NCBI GenBank assembly: GCA_035048485.1
Contig: CM068587.1
Span: 40,237,842-40,301,841 of the forward strand
Length of the DNA: 64,000 bases
Source of the DNA: Pteria penguin
Taxonomy: Eukaryota > Mollusca > Bivalvia > Pterioida > Pteriidae
Direction of reading: 5' to 3'
Part shown: positions 13,583 to 26,664 of the stretch, piece by piece
How the letters are laid out: each line of letters starts with the position of its first letter
Numbering within the stretch: the first letter of the stretch is position 1
Notes under the pieces: model-generated
Database searches by the model: none
What the model was told of the DNA's origin: nothing
What the model saw: only the letters and a program-made list of their open reading frames with translations
Translations under genes and position numbers: made by a program

Positions 13583-16500
13583 ACAAAAAGGATAAAAAGG
13601 AAATTCTATACAGCTTACCTATATAAGAACAGCATCTTTATTTTTCAATGCTGATTATTAAAGTATTGCTATTGGTTCTTGCAAGGTGCTCTCAAGATGT
13701 GAACAATGTTTGCACTCTTCTGTATGGTTGTGACTACATTCACTGGCATGTCTCCTTATCACTCAAAGCAAACAATCTGCAATGGTCTGCATCACAGCAC
13801 TCTTTCTGAATATGTACCTAGGATTAAAATATTGAAGAGTTAAAATAGAGTTAAAATTCTGATTGAGTAATTAGAAAAAAATAAGACACCCTTAGTAAAA
13901 TTTGTAACCTAAGTTACATCTTTTCAATCATAAGGGTTAAGGTTTGATATGTCACCTGTAGATTCCCCTTTATCAGAGCTTTCATGTAGTACCATGACTG
14001 AGTGAAAACAGACCTTGAAGTTTGACCTACTTTTATTAAAATTTTAATTTAGGCTGTATCTTGTGAACCATGAGGGGTAGGGCTTTTATTCAGATTTCAA
14101 CAATAAGACAAATAACCCTATTCCAGCAAGCTACATTGTCTTCTCGGCAAGTGTTTTTGTGTCACCTGAAAAGCAATGTGACATAAAGATCACACTGTCC
14201 TACATTTAGTCTGTCCTATTATTCACTTAATGTACCTTATAATCTGACTAGACAAAGCATTTAGCATCAAGGAGTTGTGCTTTCAATATTTTTCTTAGTT
14301 CTTCCTGAACATTTATTTTGCCAACAATGGTTTCAAGGTCATTAAAGGCCCTGCCACCTTCTGCTACATGATATTCCAGCCCTTCAAAGAATTTCCGTAC
14401 TGAGGTAGCACAATCATTCAAAATCTTTAACACTGGCTAGAGCCTACAAAACACGACCATTACTGTCTGGACGCTGTCCCTCCCATCAACAAATTTTCTT
14501 AATATTTCAACATCAATCGATACAAATGGAGAAAACTGTTAAAGTGCTATACGAATGTTCACAATATTTCTATACAATGTGGGTATCTACATACATAAGA
14601 CGCTGACAAAAATTACTCTGCTGCATGACTCTGATCATAAGATATATACAATAATCCATAAACATCTTGGTGGATTTTTTCAGTCGTCAATCTCTGTAAT
14701 ATGTGATGTAAGAAATTGTACAAATGCTACTTTTCCTTGGGTTTCAATTATGACAATGTTTGCATTGTGACATCACAGTAAAATGACGTTAAAAGTTGTA
14801 CAAAAAGGATAAAAAAGGAAATTCTATACAGCTTACCTATATAAGAACAGCATCTTTATTTTTCAATGCTGATTATTAAAGTATTGCTATTGGTTCTTGC
14901 AAGGTGCTCTCAAGATGTGAACAATGTTTGCACTCTTCTGTATGGTTGTGACTACATTCACTGGCATGTCTCCTTATCACTCAAAGCAAACAATCTGCAA
15001 TGGTCTGCATCACAGCACTCTTTCTGAATATGTACCTAGGATTAAAATATTGAAGAGTTAAAATTCTGATTGAGTAATTAGAAAAAAATAAGACACCCTT
15101 AGTAAAATTTGTAACCTAAGTTACATCTTTTCAATCATAAGGGTTAAGGTTTGATATGTCACCTGTAGATTCCCCTGTATCAGAGCTTTCATGTAGTACC
15201 ATGACTGAGTGAAAACAGACCTTGAAGTTTGACCTACTTTTATTAAAATTTTAATTTAGGCTGTATCTTGTGAACCATGAGGGGTAGGGCTTTTATTCAG
15301 ATTTCAACAATAAGACAAATAACCCTATTCCAGCAAGCTACGTTGTCTTCTCGGCAAGTGTTTTTATGTCACCTGAAAAGCAATGTGACATAAAGATCAC
15401 ACTGTCCTACATTTAGTCTGTCCTATTATTCACTTAATGTACCTTATAATCTGACTAGACAAAGCATTTAGCATCAAGGAGTTGTGCTTTCAATATTTTT
15501 CTTAGTTCTTCCTGAACATATATTTTGCCAACAATGGTTTCAAGGTCATTAAAGGCCCTGCCACCTTCTGCTACATGATATTCCAGCCCTTCAAAGAATT
15601 TCCGTACTGAGGTAGCACAATCATTCAAAATCTTTAACACTGGCTAGAGCCTACAAAACACGACCATTACTGTCTGGACGCTGTCCCTCCCATCAACAAA
15701 TTTTCTTAATATTTCAACATCAATCGATACAAATGGAGAAAACTGTTAAAGTGCTATACGAATGTTCACAATATTTCTATACAATGTGGGTATCTACATA
15801 CATAAGACGCTGACAAAAATTACTCTGCTGCATGACTCTGATCATAAGATATATACAATAATCCATAAACATCTTGGTGGATTTTTTCAGTCGTCAATCT
15901 CTGTAATATGTGATGTAAGAAATTGTACAAATGCTACTTTTCCTTGGGTTTCAATTATGACAATGTTTGCATTGTGACATCACAGTAAAATGACGTTAAA
16001 AGTTGTACAAAAAGGATAAAAAAGGAAATTCTATACAGCTTACCTATATAAGAACAGCATCTTTATTTTTCAATGCTGATTATTAAAGTATTGCTATTGG
16101 TTCTTGCAAGGTGCTCTCAAGATGTGAACAATGTTTGCACTCTTCTGTATGGTTGTGACTACATTCACTGGCATGTCTCCTTATCACTCAAAGCAAACAA
16201 TCTGCAATGGTCTGCATCACAGCACTCTTTCTGAATATGTACCTAGGATTAAAATATTGAAGAGTTAAAATTCTGATTGAGTAATTAGAAAAAAATAAGA
16301 CACCCTTAGTAAAATTTGTAACCTAAGTTACATCTTTTCAATCATAAGGGTTAAGGTTTGATATGTCACCTGTAGATTCCCCTGTATCAGAGCTTTCATG
16401 TAGTACCATGACTGAGTGAAAAACAGACCTTGAAGTTTGACCTACTTTTATTAAAATTTTAATTTAGGCTGTATCTTGTGAACCATGAGGGGTAGGGCTT

Positions 16501-17213
16501 TTATTCAGATTTCAACAATAAGACAAATAACCCTATTCCAGCAAGCTACGTTGTCTTCTCGGCAAGTGTTTTTATGTCACCTGAAAAGCAATGTGACATA
16601 AAGATCACACTGTCCTACATTTAGTCTGTCCTATTATTCACTTAATGTACCTTATAATCTGACTAGACAAAGCATTTAGCATCAAGGAGTTGTGCTTTCA
16701 ATATTTTTCTTAGTTCTTCCTGAACATTTATTTTGCCAACAATGGTTTCAAGGTCATTAAAGGCCCTGCCACCTTCTGCTACATGATATTCCAGCCCTTC
16801 AAAGAATTTCCGTACTGAGGTAGCACAATCATTCAAAATCTTTAACACTGGCTAGAGCCTACAAAACACGACCATTACTGTCTGGACGCTGTCCCTCCCA
16901 TCAACAAATTTTCTTAATATTTCAACATCAATCGATACAAATGGAGAAAACTGTTAAAGTGCTATACGAATGTTCACAATATTTCTATACAATGTGGGTA
17001 TCTACATACATAAGACGCTGACAAAAATTACTCTGCTGCATGACTCTGATCATAAGATATATACAATAATCCATAAACATCTTGGTGGATTTTTTCAGTC
17101 GTCAATCTCTGTAATATGTGATGTAAGAAATTGTACAAATGCTACTTTTCCTTGGGTTTCAATTATGACAATGTTTGCATTGTGACATCACAGTAAAATG
17201 ATGTTAAAAGTTG
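13583..17213. repeat. three tandem copies of a ~1,207-bp unit
   Basis: GAAATTCTATACAGCTTACC occurs at 13600, 14818 and 16025. The spacings are 1,218 and 1,207; the first is longer because copy 1 carries an extra 11 bp (AAAATAGAGTT). The units differ by only a handful of substitutions. Each contains one copy of exon B and one of exon C of the minus-strand pseudogene described at 13619-18141. The near identity means either a very recent expansion or an assembly duplication. Confidence 0.95.
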
Positions 17214-18141
17214 TACAGAAAGTTGTACAGGAAGCCTTTATTTTTCTCGGGTTTATGAACTTGTCATAATATTTTCATATCTATTTCGTCATAACTCCTT
17301 GGCATATTTTCACCGAAAGAAATGTATATAACAAAATCATGGAGTATTAAAAATTTTCGATAAGACCTTTTCTATAGTAAATTTTACAGGAAGTAAATGT
17401 CATATGCACAATGATGTCATCTGGAAAGTTCGAAGAATGTAAACAAATTGAAAACAAATCCAAAGATTATATCAGCTATTTAGATCATTATATAGAGAAC
17501 AGAAAAGGAAAACTCCTGAAGTATCCAGGTTATTTTATTTGCAAGGAAGTAACACCCCTCTAATAATGGATTTTGTACAATTTGACACAGTTACCCGCCA
17601 GATACAGTTCGATATATTAAAAAGTTCCTATCTAAATATATTTTCTGTTATTATTCCCAACTAGTGTTTTTATTCTACAAGTTTTTGACAGAAACTTTTA
17701 CGACAAAACGAAAACAAAGCAAAGAACATATCTAAAATCAAATTCTGATTTGATTGACGTACGGGAGGTACTGCACCTAGATAGTAAATGTTAATGCTAC
17801 AGATAAAAGGAAAACAGAAGTGAATTGTATCTGTTGATAAAAAAGAAAAGAACAACATAATAAGCCTTGTGCATTACTTAAGTGCTTGATGTTCTTTGAT
17901 TCACAATATATGAGGTTTGGTACTTCCACAATTATGCCTGAGCTGGTCAATCGCATGGTCCTTATCCCATAAGACAGATCTTTTACAATATTAGATGACA
18001 CAATGTAATCAATGAAATGCTCCAGTTGTTATTATCCCCCTTGTTTCTGGTCACTTTGCCCTGTGGAATTGGAACACCACAACCCACATCATCTGAATGT
18101 TTTGTCTTGTACAATTTCCAAGGCGTCACATCAGAAAGAAG
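13619..18141 (-). pseudogene. decayed multi-exon gene with exons B and C triplicated
   Basis: Exon A is 17878-18141: acceptor TATTTATAG, donor GTAATG, residues EHFIDYIVSSNIVKDLSYG then PNLIYCES. Exon B is at 16651-16851, 15443-15643 and 14236-14436: acceptor CTCTAG, donor GTACAT, residues GLEYHVAEGGRAFNDLE. Exon C is at 16044-16230, 14837-15023 and 13619-13805: acceptor ATATTCAG, donor GTAAGC, residues DADHCRLFALSDKETC then the Cys/His-rich ECSHNHTEECKHCSHLE. The order A, B, C fits a large uncharacterised family I associate with molluscs and cnidarians, for which I know no established function. Exon A has a frameshift near GATAATAACAAC. Every exon B has TAG four codons before its donor. Exon C needs a frame change and ends in tandem stops. 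The shared lesions show decay before triplication. Family assignment is from memory. Confidence 0.6.
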
Positions 18142-18322
18142 CTATAAATAGATCAAGAATAACTATTACATTGTATAATATTTCTCTTTTAAACTGAATC
18201 TTCAATTAACCATGATGATACATGTATTCAGTAAAAGACCATGTAAAGTACTTTTAGCTCTGATGTTCGAATTTCACAGCTTTCCAAATGATGTCCACTC
18301 TAGGAGAGATAAAATGTTCTGT

Positions 18323-18694
18323 AGGCCAATTAAAATTAATTGGTAGATTTTCATCCCCGCCCACCCCTAAAAAATCGACCCGCCCCAGAACTATTTATTT
18401 TTGAAACACGTTTCAGTTTATATACATATCGCCATTTCCGGTAGTTGACAAAATGGTTTTCATGTCGTGAGAGTTGTTGCCGGCATAACCGAAAAGAAAA
18501 GCTGGTTTGCTTCGAATTTTAATGATTCAAAGACACTTTATGCAAGATATCGTTACAGAATAGTACTGCTATTGCTTTTTTGGCACACATTTTTTATACA
18601 AGAAAAATAAGTTATAAAAAATAAATTACACCCACCCGCCCCATATATTTTCACGAGGTTGGATGAAAATCTACCTGTTAAGTTTAATTGGCCT
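18323..18694. mobile_element. 371-bp MITE with ~33-bp TIRs
   Basis: The left end GGCCAATTAAAATTAATTGG and the right end, read in reverse complement, GGCCAATTAAACTTAACAGG continue together through GTAGATTTTCATCC, with four mismatches over 33 bp. The interior is non-coding and has CCCGCCCACC-type motifs near both ends. No clear target duplication is visible, so the superfamily is not assigned. Confidence 0.85.
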
Positions 18695-18954
18695 TAAATA
18701 AATTCTTTTACCAAACACTATTTTACTAAGCACTAATTGATTGTACATGTGGAGCATCAGATACAAAATATATGTATCAATATGGATAATAACTCAATGT
18801 CTTATGACAGACAGTCCCTTTGCTCGAGGCATGTATGCTATACATCATCTTGGAAACAAGATCCTGAGAGAAAAAAAGAACCCATAAAGTTTAATAAGTC
18901 TTTAAAGCACAAAATATAATGATGAAGAATGGGTTTAACCAAGATGAAACAGAA

Positions 18955-18995
18955 GTATAATATATACATTGTATATATATTATAAACAATGTATG

Positions 18996-19058
<63 letters not shown>

Positions 19059-19083
19059 ATATATATATAGATATATAATATAT
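18955..19083. repeat. (TA)n microsatellite
   Basis: Almost uninterrupted TA dinucleotides run from about 18990 to 19083 with a few ATTT and AGAT interruptions. The 119-aa minus-strand open frame over it is mostly Ile-Tyr repeats and is an artefact. Confidence 0.95.
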
Positions 19084-19086
19084 ATA

Positions 19087-19200
19087 CAGTGTAAACCATC
19101 CAAAGTGAACACTGTCAAAGCCAGAATCTTGTGAAAAATGGACATATTTTTTGGAATGTAATTTTTTCCTACTATATTCATTGCATGTAAACTCTCCAAT
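19087..19200. mobile_element. possible Tigger/pogo-like terminus
   Basis: ACAGTGTAAACCATCCAAAG follows a TA and is followed by short repeats of GTGGACAC/ATGGACAC type. This resembles the termini of TA-flanked pogo-like elements, but I did not find the partner end. It may equally be a decayed fragment. Confidence 0.3.
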
Positions 19201-19929
19201 AATGGACACTGCCTTAACTCTGGACATTGGAACCTGGACATTAGAAACAATCTTAAGCTCTAATCTTATGAAATCCCATCTTTTTTAACTGACAATACAA
19301 GAAAATTTCGTCATCAAGAGAAAACACACTTGACCGCTTGAATTGTTTACGTAAGCCATGCATGCTGGCGTTAAAAATGACACCTGTTTATTGTTAATTC
19401 GGAATATCGCAACTATAATAACGTCAACATACTTGCGCATATTGTGATTGTTACGACGTCATATGATTATGACATAAGCTGCCTACATAAAAGTGCCCAC
19501 ATCGAGAACAATGGATTTGGTAGATGACTAAATGCAAAGGATGGCAGATTTTAGTAGTTGCGATACTCAGTATTGGGTGTTAGGGTGTATTTGTGATTGA
19601 TACATTAATCATGTATCACTGGCAGATCCAGAGGGGGGGTCGAGGGGGTCCCGATAGGACTAAGGACTAGTCGAAGGACTAAGACGATAACATTAGGAGT
19701 AAGAAGATTAGGTAAATGTTTATAGGAGTTTTTTATTCACAGCACTGAAATGTTACTGCGCCCTTTTCATATGTTGTGTGTGGCTTTTCGTTACAGTGTT
19801 TCGTCGTATTAAATATTACGTACAGAGGGTAATATTATGTAAGCTTGTATGTTTTGGACATTCATGGCGGTGTGGCTAGTTAAACAGGAGACGTTCATTC
19901 CCTCAACTGAACCTTTATAAAACATTTTA

Positions 19930-20022
19930 GAGCACGACTCAGTGCTCCAAAGTGACTATGTGCTCGAACTCAAAATTTATTGAGGTTATAGAATATCTGG
20001 AGCATGACAGCGTGCTCCAACC
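19930..20022. other. paired short hairpins GAGCAC/GTGCTC
   Basis: GAGCACGACTCAGTGCTCCAA-like sequence at 19931 and GGAGCATGACAGCGTGCTCC at 20000 are two 5-7-bp hairpins with similar loops about 70 bp apart. No gene is recognised from 19260 to 21120. The 67-aa plus-strand frame here has no supporting context. Confidence 0.4.
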
Positions 20023-21119
20023 TCGAGTATGTTCTCAAAAATTTCAAAATCGGATAGGACGATATTCAGAACCGTGCTTGTATGCACTCACAGGAATCAG
20101 GATCGAAAACGTAAAGATTATAACCTCACCCGTACTCAAACTCAAGAGTGAGTAGGGGTTTGGAGTTTGAATACAGACTTAGAATCGAACACGCGTAAAA
20201 GTCTTTTTAGCTGGGGTGCTAGTCTCACCCATGCATGATCACTGTGGTACATTGTTGTGAGTGCCACAGATACATGATTTTATTCACTTTCGTATTACGT
20301 TTCGAACATTTGCAGTTAAAATGTCAGTAATCTTAATGTATTGTACATTATAACTTTAGATACTATTGACCCAAAAGTTTTAAGCAGTATCCCAAGCTAT
20401 AAAAAGACAAAACCGTATAGGGATTATATCGCAATACGAATTTTGAGCAAATGCTGATGCACGCTTATGCAATAATTTCAAACATAAACGTTTAAAGTAC
20501 ATGTACATGTTTTAATAAAGCAATATGTAAAGCTATGTGTGATTAGGATGCCTCCCACATTTTTGGGTTTAACCGTTCTTGCTCTTAGAATTTGTGGATT
20601 ACTGTCAACTAAAAGCAGCATTATAGATAATTACATGCATTATACGTACTTTCTTTTTATGTGTTGTTGATTGATGAAGTGCATTAAAGTCATTTCTATC
20701 ATATGAAATATTCAAACAATGTATAAGAAATAATACTCAACAATATGTTATGTCACTCAATACCCGACTTGGTAAATATAGTACAGTTGTTGACGGATCA
20801 CGTCTTTTTGAATTTGCTGTATGTAACGAGGTTGAGAGTGTTCGAAAGGCAAATTAAATAGTTTTAGAATGAAACCATTTATATGTTATATTGTAACTTA
20901 TATACTCGAAAATCTTAATTATTGTATAGAAAACTTAGCATTCTTATAATTTTTGGCTTAGTAACGCACTAGTGCTGCTCCTATAAAAAACGACTATTTG
21001 ATTCGCCCCCTGATATTGAGGTTCTTCTTTACGTGTAAAGTGAGCGGATTTACCTAAAATATTAGCCTGACCGACGGGGTTGGACAGGCTAGTAGTACCT
21101 GTGATAGTACCCAATCATG

Positions 21120-21420
21120 GGACACGTACATTTTTATGCCCCGGATCGAATCATCAGGGACTATTTTTTTGTCCTGTCTATCTGTTTGTTTGTCTGTCTG
21201 TTGTCAACTTAAACCTTCGCCATGACTTATAAACCATGACACTTACAGATAGAAACTTCATATTTAGCATGCACACTAAACTAATAAAGCCCTATCAAAT
21301 GACACCAAGGTCAATGGCATTCTGACCTTGACTGTGACCTTGAGGCTAAAAATAGCTTTTTCCGGACTTTGTTGCCGCCAGTGGCATTGCGTTTCACAAA
21401 CACATCTTGTTTATTATGGA
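21120..21420 (+). repeat. interspersed non-coding repeat with conserved 3' end
   Basis: TGTCTGTCTGTTG and GTGACCTTGAGG motifs lead to CCGCCAGTGGCATTGCG and TTTCACAAACACATCTTG. I recognise this as the end of a very common short repeat of bivalve genomes. The class is unknown to me. No coding potential. Confidence 0.5.
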
Positions 21421-21781
21421 ACATGTGTAAAATGATTTTTAAGCCGTAGTAATCAAAATTATGCTGCAATTTTCAAACAAGGTCGCACTTGTCAATAATT
21501 CCATGAAATGTACTGTGCTGTCTATATTAATGGTCGCAGGTGCTGAGAATGTGTAATATGACTTTATGTGACGACTGTTGAGTAATGTTGGTCAGAATTG
21601 AGAATATCTGTTGGTAGAGCACTGTGATTAAATAGAAAGTTGCGAGTTCTAGCGGGTTCTAGCTTTCTCCCAGTCCCTTTTCTTTCACACGGTACATGTG
21701 TTAATACCGAAGCAAACATCTCCGAAAAATAATAGATAAAATATAAATTTGAAAATTGTCTGGTTGACATTTTCTGTACAG

Positions 21782-22003
21782 GATACGCCAAGAAAAACGT
21801 ATTTCCAGTCTTTATATCAACATCTCCAAAACGCAGCTCGTCAAGATTTTAATCAAGTAAAGTTCTGTGCCTCGTTGTATTTCAAAAACATTGAAAGATA
21901 CGATATCCTCCAAACTGCAAATATTCCAAGAGATACCGAAAGTGACAATTCGTCTGTCCTTCTATATCCTGAAGATGCCCCACGTGGTCTTCTGAAACCA
22001 TGA
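21782..22003 (+). CDS. candidate terminal exon, unknown protein
   Basis: A strong acceptor (GACATTTTCTGTACAG) precedes 73 open codons closed by TGA, in phase 0. The peptide begins DTPRKTYFQSLYQHLQNAA and ends LLYPEDAPRGLLKP. It is mixed hydrophilic and amphipathic, unlike translations of the surrounding AT-rich DNA. No poly-A signal stands out directly downstream and I could not identify the upstream exon, so this is either the last exon of a gene lying to the left or a decayed remnant. I do not recognise the protein. Confidence 0.45.
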   Translation, partial: DTPRKTYFQSLYQHLQNAARQDFNQVKFCASLYFKNIERYDILQTANIPRDTESDNSSVLLYPEDAPRGLLKP

Positions 22004-22949
22004 GCAATTATTGTCTCACTCATGCAATTTGCTCTTTGTAACAGCAAACAAAGAGCAATTGCAGTACATACAATTTTTCACTGTTCGGACTGACAAAAAG
22101 AAAATACCTAGGGTTTAAGTGTATATGTCGACTTTGGACATGAAAGTCTTATATATTGAATTTCATAAGATAAAGCAATGTCGATTTTGCGGGAAAATGC
22201 CGACCCCCCCCTTTTAAAAATTTCTAGATCTGTCCATGTGTATGGATAATTCAGGTTTCTGACATACTGTTTTATTACTATGAAAGCCATTTACTAATAT
22301 AACTGAATTAGGCAAATAAAGGTTTTAAAATCAACCAGCATTTTTCTCTGTTGTACTGACATATAGACAATTCCTTTCTAATCATTATGCATTTCTTGAT
22401 TACCGAAATTGTAAATTGTAGTAACACATGCAGCTAAAGGATCACTTCAAACACAAACACTACTAGTACATTGGTAATTACATTATGTTTCTTAGTGCCA
22501 AGTTACATGCAATACTCTTTCCCACTCCCCCATTCATTCTCTGAAAACCAGACACCTGTCCCAGTGACTGTTCGGTTTGGACAGTTTTCACTATTTATAT
22601 AGTACATACAATTTTAATCATAATTTATGTAATTTTCTGTTCATTTTAAATGTATCTGAAGGTCCCTACCTTTAATCTTGCTAACTCTAGAGAGCACAAA
22701 ACATCCCAGAATATTTGTACAAAGCATCTAATGACAAGTTTCCAATGTAACAGATGCTTCCAAACAGTGAAGATGTCAGACTGCAAACCATAAATACCAG
22801 CACAAAACCCTAAAATCAGAAAAAATTTAATTAGGAAAAGAACAACTTTATGAACAGTTGAGCAAGCTAGTGATTATTTATTCTTCAATAAATATTTAGC
22901 CATTAAATAGAATAAAGAATTGATTTAATTTAAATACTTCCTCTGATTA

Positions 22950-23330
22950 AACAGATTCTGGATAAAACATCATAGCCACCCAGTTCACACAAAAACATTT
23001 TCAAACATTTCCAAAACATATAATAAATGCTTCGAAAACATTTTCAGAAAATGTTTTATTTACGTGATGTTGAATGGTCTTAATTTTTCACATCTTTAAA
23101 ACATTTCTGATAAACATTTGGAATTAACGTTTTAAAAACGTGTTTTGAAAATAAAATTTTCACTTTACATCATGTTTTCAAAACATTTTTGAAAAACCAC
23201 TTTAAAGCAATGTTTCTGTGAATATTTTTGTTACGTCTTCAAAACAATTTTGAAAAGTGCTTTGATGTAATGTTCTTTAAACATTTTGAAAACTGCACAA
23301 CACTTTGTCAAGTTTAAAAACAAAGCTTCA
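22950..23330. repeat. AAACATTTT-rich degenerate repeat
   Basis: Variants of AAAACATTTTTGAAAA and their complements recur at least ten times over 380 bp, giving local dyad symmetry. No regular period and no TIR pair were found. Outside it, 22004-24600 shows no gene. Confidence 0.5.
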
Positions 23331-24634
23331 TACAAATACATGTACATTTCACTTTATTTAAAGGGAGAATATAGTGTTCTTTTGATACTTTGAACAAGAA
23401 AAGCCAAGATGAGAACTGAGGAAGAGCTAAGTGCTTTAGAAATGCTTTAATTGAGCTCTTATCCTAGTATTTCTTTCCTTTAAAATAATAATAATAACAT
23501 CTCATCACTTAAAGTTTTATTCAAACTAATTAAAAAAAAAAATAACACAACTTTCAATCCAAGTCATTCCTTTGCTCCTCCTCAAGACATGTTCCCCTTC
23601 TTTCCTTCATTTCTTCTGAAAGAAGGATTAAAAATTTGACAGCATTAATTCTAAAGGATGTAGTCAATGCTGCGCCAATCATGAATATCTTTCTTGTCAT
23701 TATCAAAAAGTTCCAAAATGCTTATTAAAATTACCACCTCGCTAGTTTGGCACATTTCTTAATACGTCAAGGACTTCTTTCTTTTTATTTGTTCCACATT
23801 ATTTCGTGCAGGAGCTTAAGTTATACATTAAGAGAAAGTTGAGTCTATATTTAAATCGAAATTAAAACATGTTATTTATAATGTCTAATTCATTAAAACC
23901 CAACACACTCTGCTTGTCTGTCACTTTGTCTGTCAATAGCCCCACCCCACTCCCTCTCATGAGCAGTTAAGGAAACAGCGGTGTTTCAGTCCCTTCAACC
24001 ATCTCAAAGTCAAACAACACTTCCTTTAACTAGTAATTTTAATGCGATTTAACTAAATCTAAACACATAATCTGCATACACATTAAACAACAAATTCTAA
24101 ATGATTGGGAAAAAAAAGAATATAAAGAATTTGAATATACTTACAATTACCTTTGTAATTTTCTTTTTTCTGGTCAACACCTCTTGGCTTGTAGAATATA
24201 TCTAAAAAAAAAAAGAACATATTCGCAAGAGTCTTGTTTATATTGTCTTATATGGTATTAGTGTAAAAATTTCAAGAATGAATTACAGTTAACTGTCTTA
24301 AAAATACCTATTCAAATCCCAGCATGATAGAACCTGTATAAATAAATAATTCAACATGATATAAACTTAGGCCACATTACTTAGCAAATTGTTGAATACA
24401 ATTGAATCCATTGTTTATTATAAGTTTTAAACACCACTAAATTGAAATATTGAGTTAATATATATCATCTGACAGATCATAGGCTATGATTCTCTTTTTA
24501 ATTGAAATTTATCACCTGATCGGTTGCACATTTTACTTATGATTTTTTTTTTCTTCAAAACACTCTGGCTTAGTTAGTGTATTGAGTGATCGTCAAATGC
24601 CCGACATCACACACTTTGGCACACTTGTTCATTA

Positions 24635-24760
24635 TGACGTCATAAATAAATGGCCCGTCAAACATGAATTTGACTATGACGCCACAATGGAACTACGTAA
24701 TGGGCGTGGTTAGAATTGGATCTGGCGATCCCTCAATTAACCCTAGTCATGCTATATAAA
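24635..24760 (+). promoter_or_regulatory. possible core promoter with CRE and TATA box
   Basis: A perfect CRE, TGACGTCA, at 24635-24642, a second TGACGCCA-like site near 24677, and TATATAAA at 24753-24760 occur within 125 bp in a locally GC-richer stretch. A start about 30 bp after the TATA box would fall near 24785 on the plus strand. No coding exon was recognised immediately downstream, so the target is unknown. Chance occurrence in AT-rich DNA is possible. Confidence 0.3.
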
Positions 24761-25447
24761 ATACACAGAAATAGTGCTCACTGTGAGCTGAATGTTTTTC
24801 TATGTATACGTAATTTAAAAAATAGAAGCATGTTTTTGTATGCTGTTTTATGAAGGTTGTTTGCATATTAATACAGACATATCATATACCAAAATGTTAA
24901 AGAATGTTTGAAGTTTATGAATATTGTAAAAGACTGACCACAATCTATGCACAGTAAAGGTAGACTGCAGGTAAATATAGGTAAAATGACAAAAAAGCTA
25001 GATTTAGCAATAAATATATGAATTTATTTTAAAAAATACAATTGATTGAAAATATTGAAATATGAAATAATGATTTAATAAAAGTCACACACCAGTAGCC
25101 CTGTAGTTACTTTTCAGGTAAAACTCAGGTAACATTTATTAGTATATGAAGTATATCTAATGACAGATGCTGATTGGGGAATATACTGCTCCAAAATGTG
25201 CCCAGTGTTGTTATATGACTGAACTAGTTTGAACAACCGATAAAAATCGAGGTTTCAACATCGTACCTGTAAGGAAGTATCGGCCATGTGATAAATAATT
25301 CAAAGTGCCAGAGTCAATATCTAGTGATCACCGATAGAAAGAATGGAATTATATTTACTAAACATGTTGTCCAGTAACAATAAGGCCCATCGGCATCACT
25401 ATAATTAGTCCGTAAACACCTTCATTTCCCCCTTCATTTTTATGAAA

Positions 25448-25702
25448 CCCGGCTTGGCCTAGTGGTATTGCGCTGGACTCCTGACTCCGGGGTTGGAGTC
25501 CCGCTCTGGTCATGCCGGTGTTCTGTCTTTCAGATGAGACAGTAAAAACCAAGGCCCCTTGTCGTGGAATGTTAAAGATCCCTCACTGCTTCGGGTGGGT
25601 CCGTTGCAAAGGTCAAAATTTGTATGCCCCGCATCAGGCAGATGCCGTCACCATATAAGTGAAATATTCGTGCAGTGACGTTGAACAAAGATCAATCAAT
25701 CA
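25448..25702 (+). mobile_element. tRNA-derived SINE, family A (forward copy)
   Basis: Head GGCTTGGCCTAGTGGTATTG (box A) and GGGTTGGAGTCCCG (box B), body AGATGAGACAGTAAAAACC and TGCCCCGCATCAGGCAGATG, tail AACAAAGATCAATCAATCA. This is the best copy for reading the family in the sense direction. From 25703 to 26664 I see no gene. Confidence 0.88.
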
Positions 25703-26664
25703 TTTTAGTGAAAATTCAATTACGAAAAACGGAGGTATGCTTGAAGTTGCCAGCATTTTCCGCAGATACTGTTCACACACTGATAAGTTTCATGTGCCAT
25801 TGTAATCATTGTCATTGATAAACAAACTGAGAAAATCCAAAGAACATCGACGGTTTTCTGTGATTTTTACAAACACTTGTAAAAATCCAGGTCAACACGT
25901 GGCCAGCCGCTGTTACATGCACGTCAATTATTCTTGAAATCTACCCAATCGTATATTCTTTTTCCGTAATCATTGTCTTCAATTATATCTGTGACATTAA
26001 ATGCATCAATTTTCACATCACTCTCATCGTTTCCAAAGACTTATTTGAAGAAAGAATCGAGTTGTGTTTATAAATCTGCCATCTTGAAATACAAATTTTG
26101 ATTTCACCTTTTCCCCGCATCTTAATATATGAACCAATCAAAATTTAAGGTGACGTCATTGAATTTTTTAAAGATAGGAACTCTAGCTCCAAATATAGAA
26201 AGTCTTTTTATAACGTTTACAATGATTAGAAGGCTATAAATACCTTCTAAAAATAAGCTATAGTCGAGCTAGTTGTTACCCGGAATATTCTGGGGTCAGC
26301 TCACAGCGCGTGTATTTGATTCCTGGAATATTACAGGTTCAGCATGACTCGGGTTAACATTAACATGATTAACTTCACATGAAAATGTAAATACAATCCA
26401 AATAGTGATAATATGAAGATACAATCCAAAAAGTTTCTTTTACAATAAATCACATATTTTCTTAAATATGAAGCAGCAGTTCAATCCATGTCTTTTGTAA
26501 ACATAAGAGTTCAATGTAGCCTCCAATGTAAGCAAATGTTTTCTATCTTCTCCTCCAGATTTTTAATTCTACAACACACTTTAATATTTACAGATTATGG
26601 TGCTAATTGTAGAAATGATATCATTCAAATCAGTTAGTTTTTGAGTAATTTTCAAAATAAAATC

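Noticed and set aside
18891..19250. 119-aa minus-strand open frame
   Set aside because: Its centre is Ile-Tyr repeats from a (TA)n tract.
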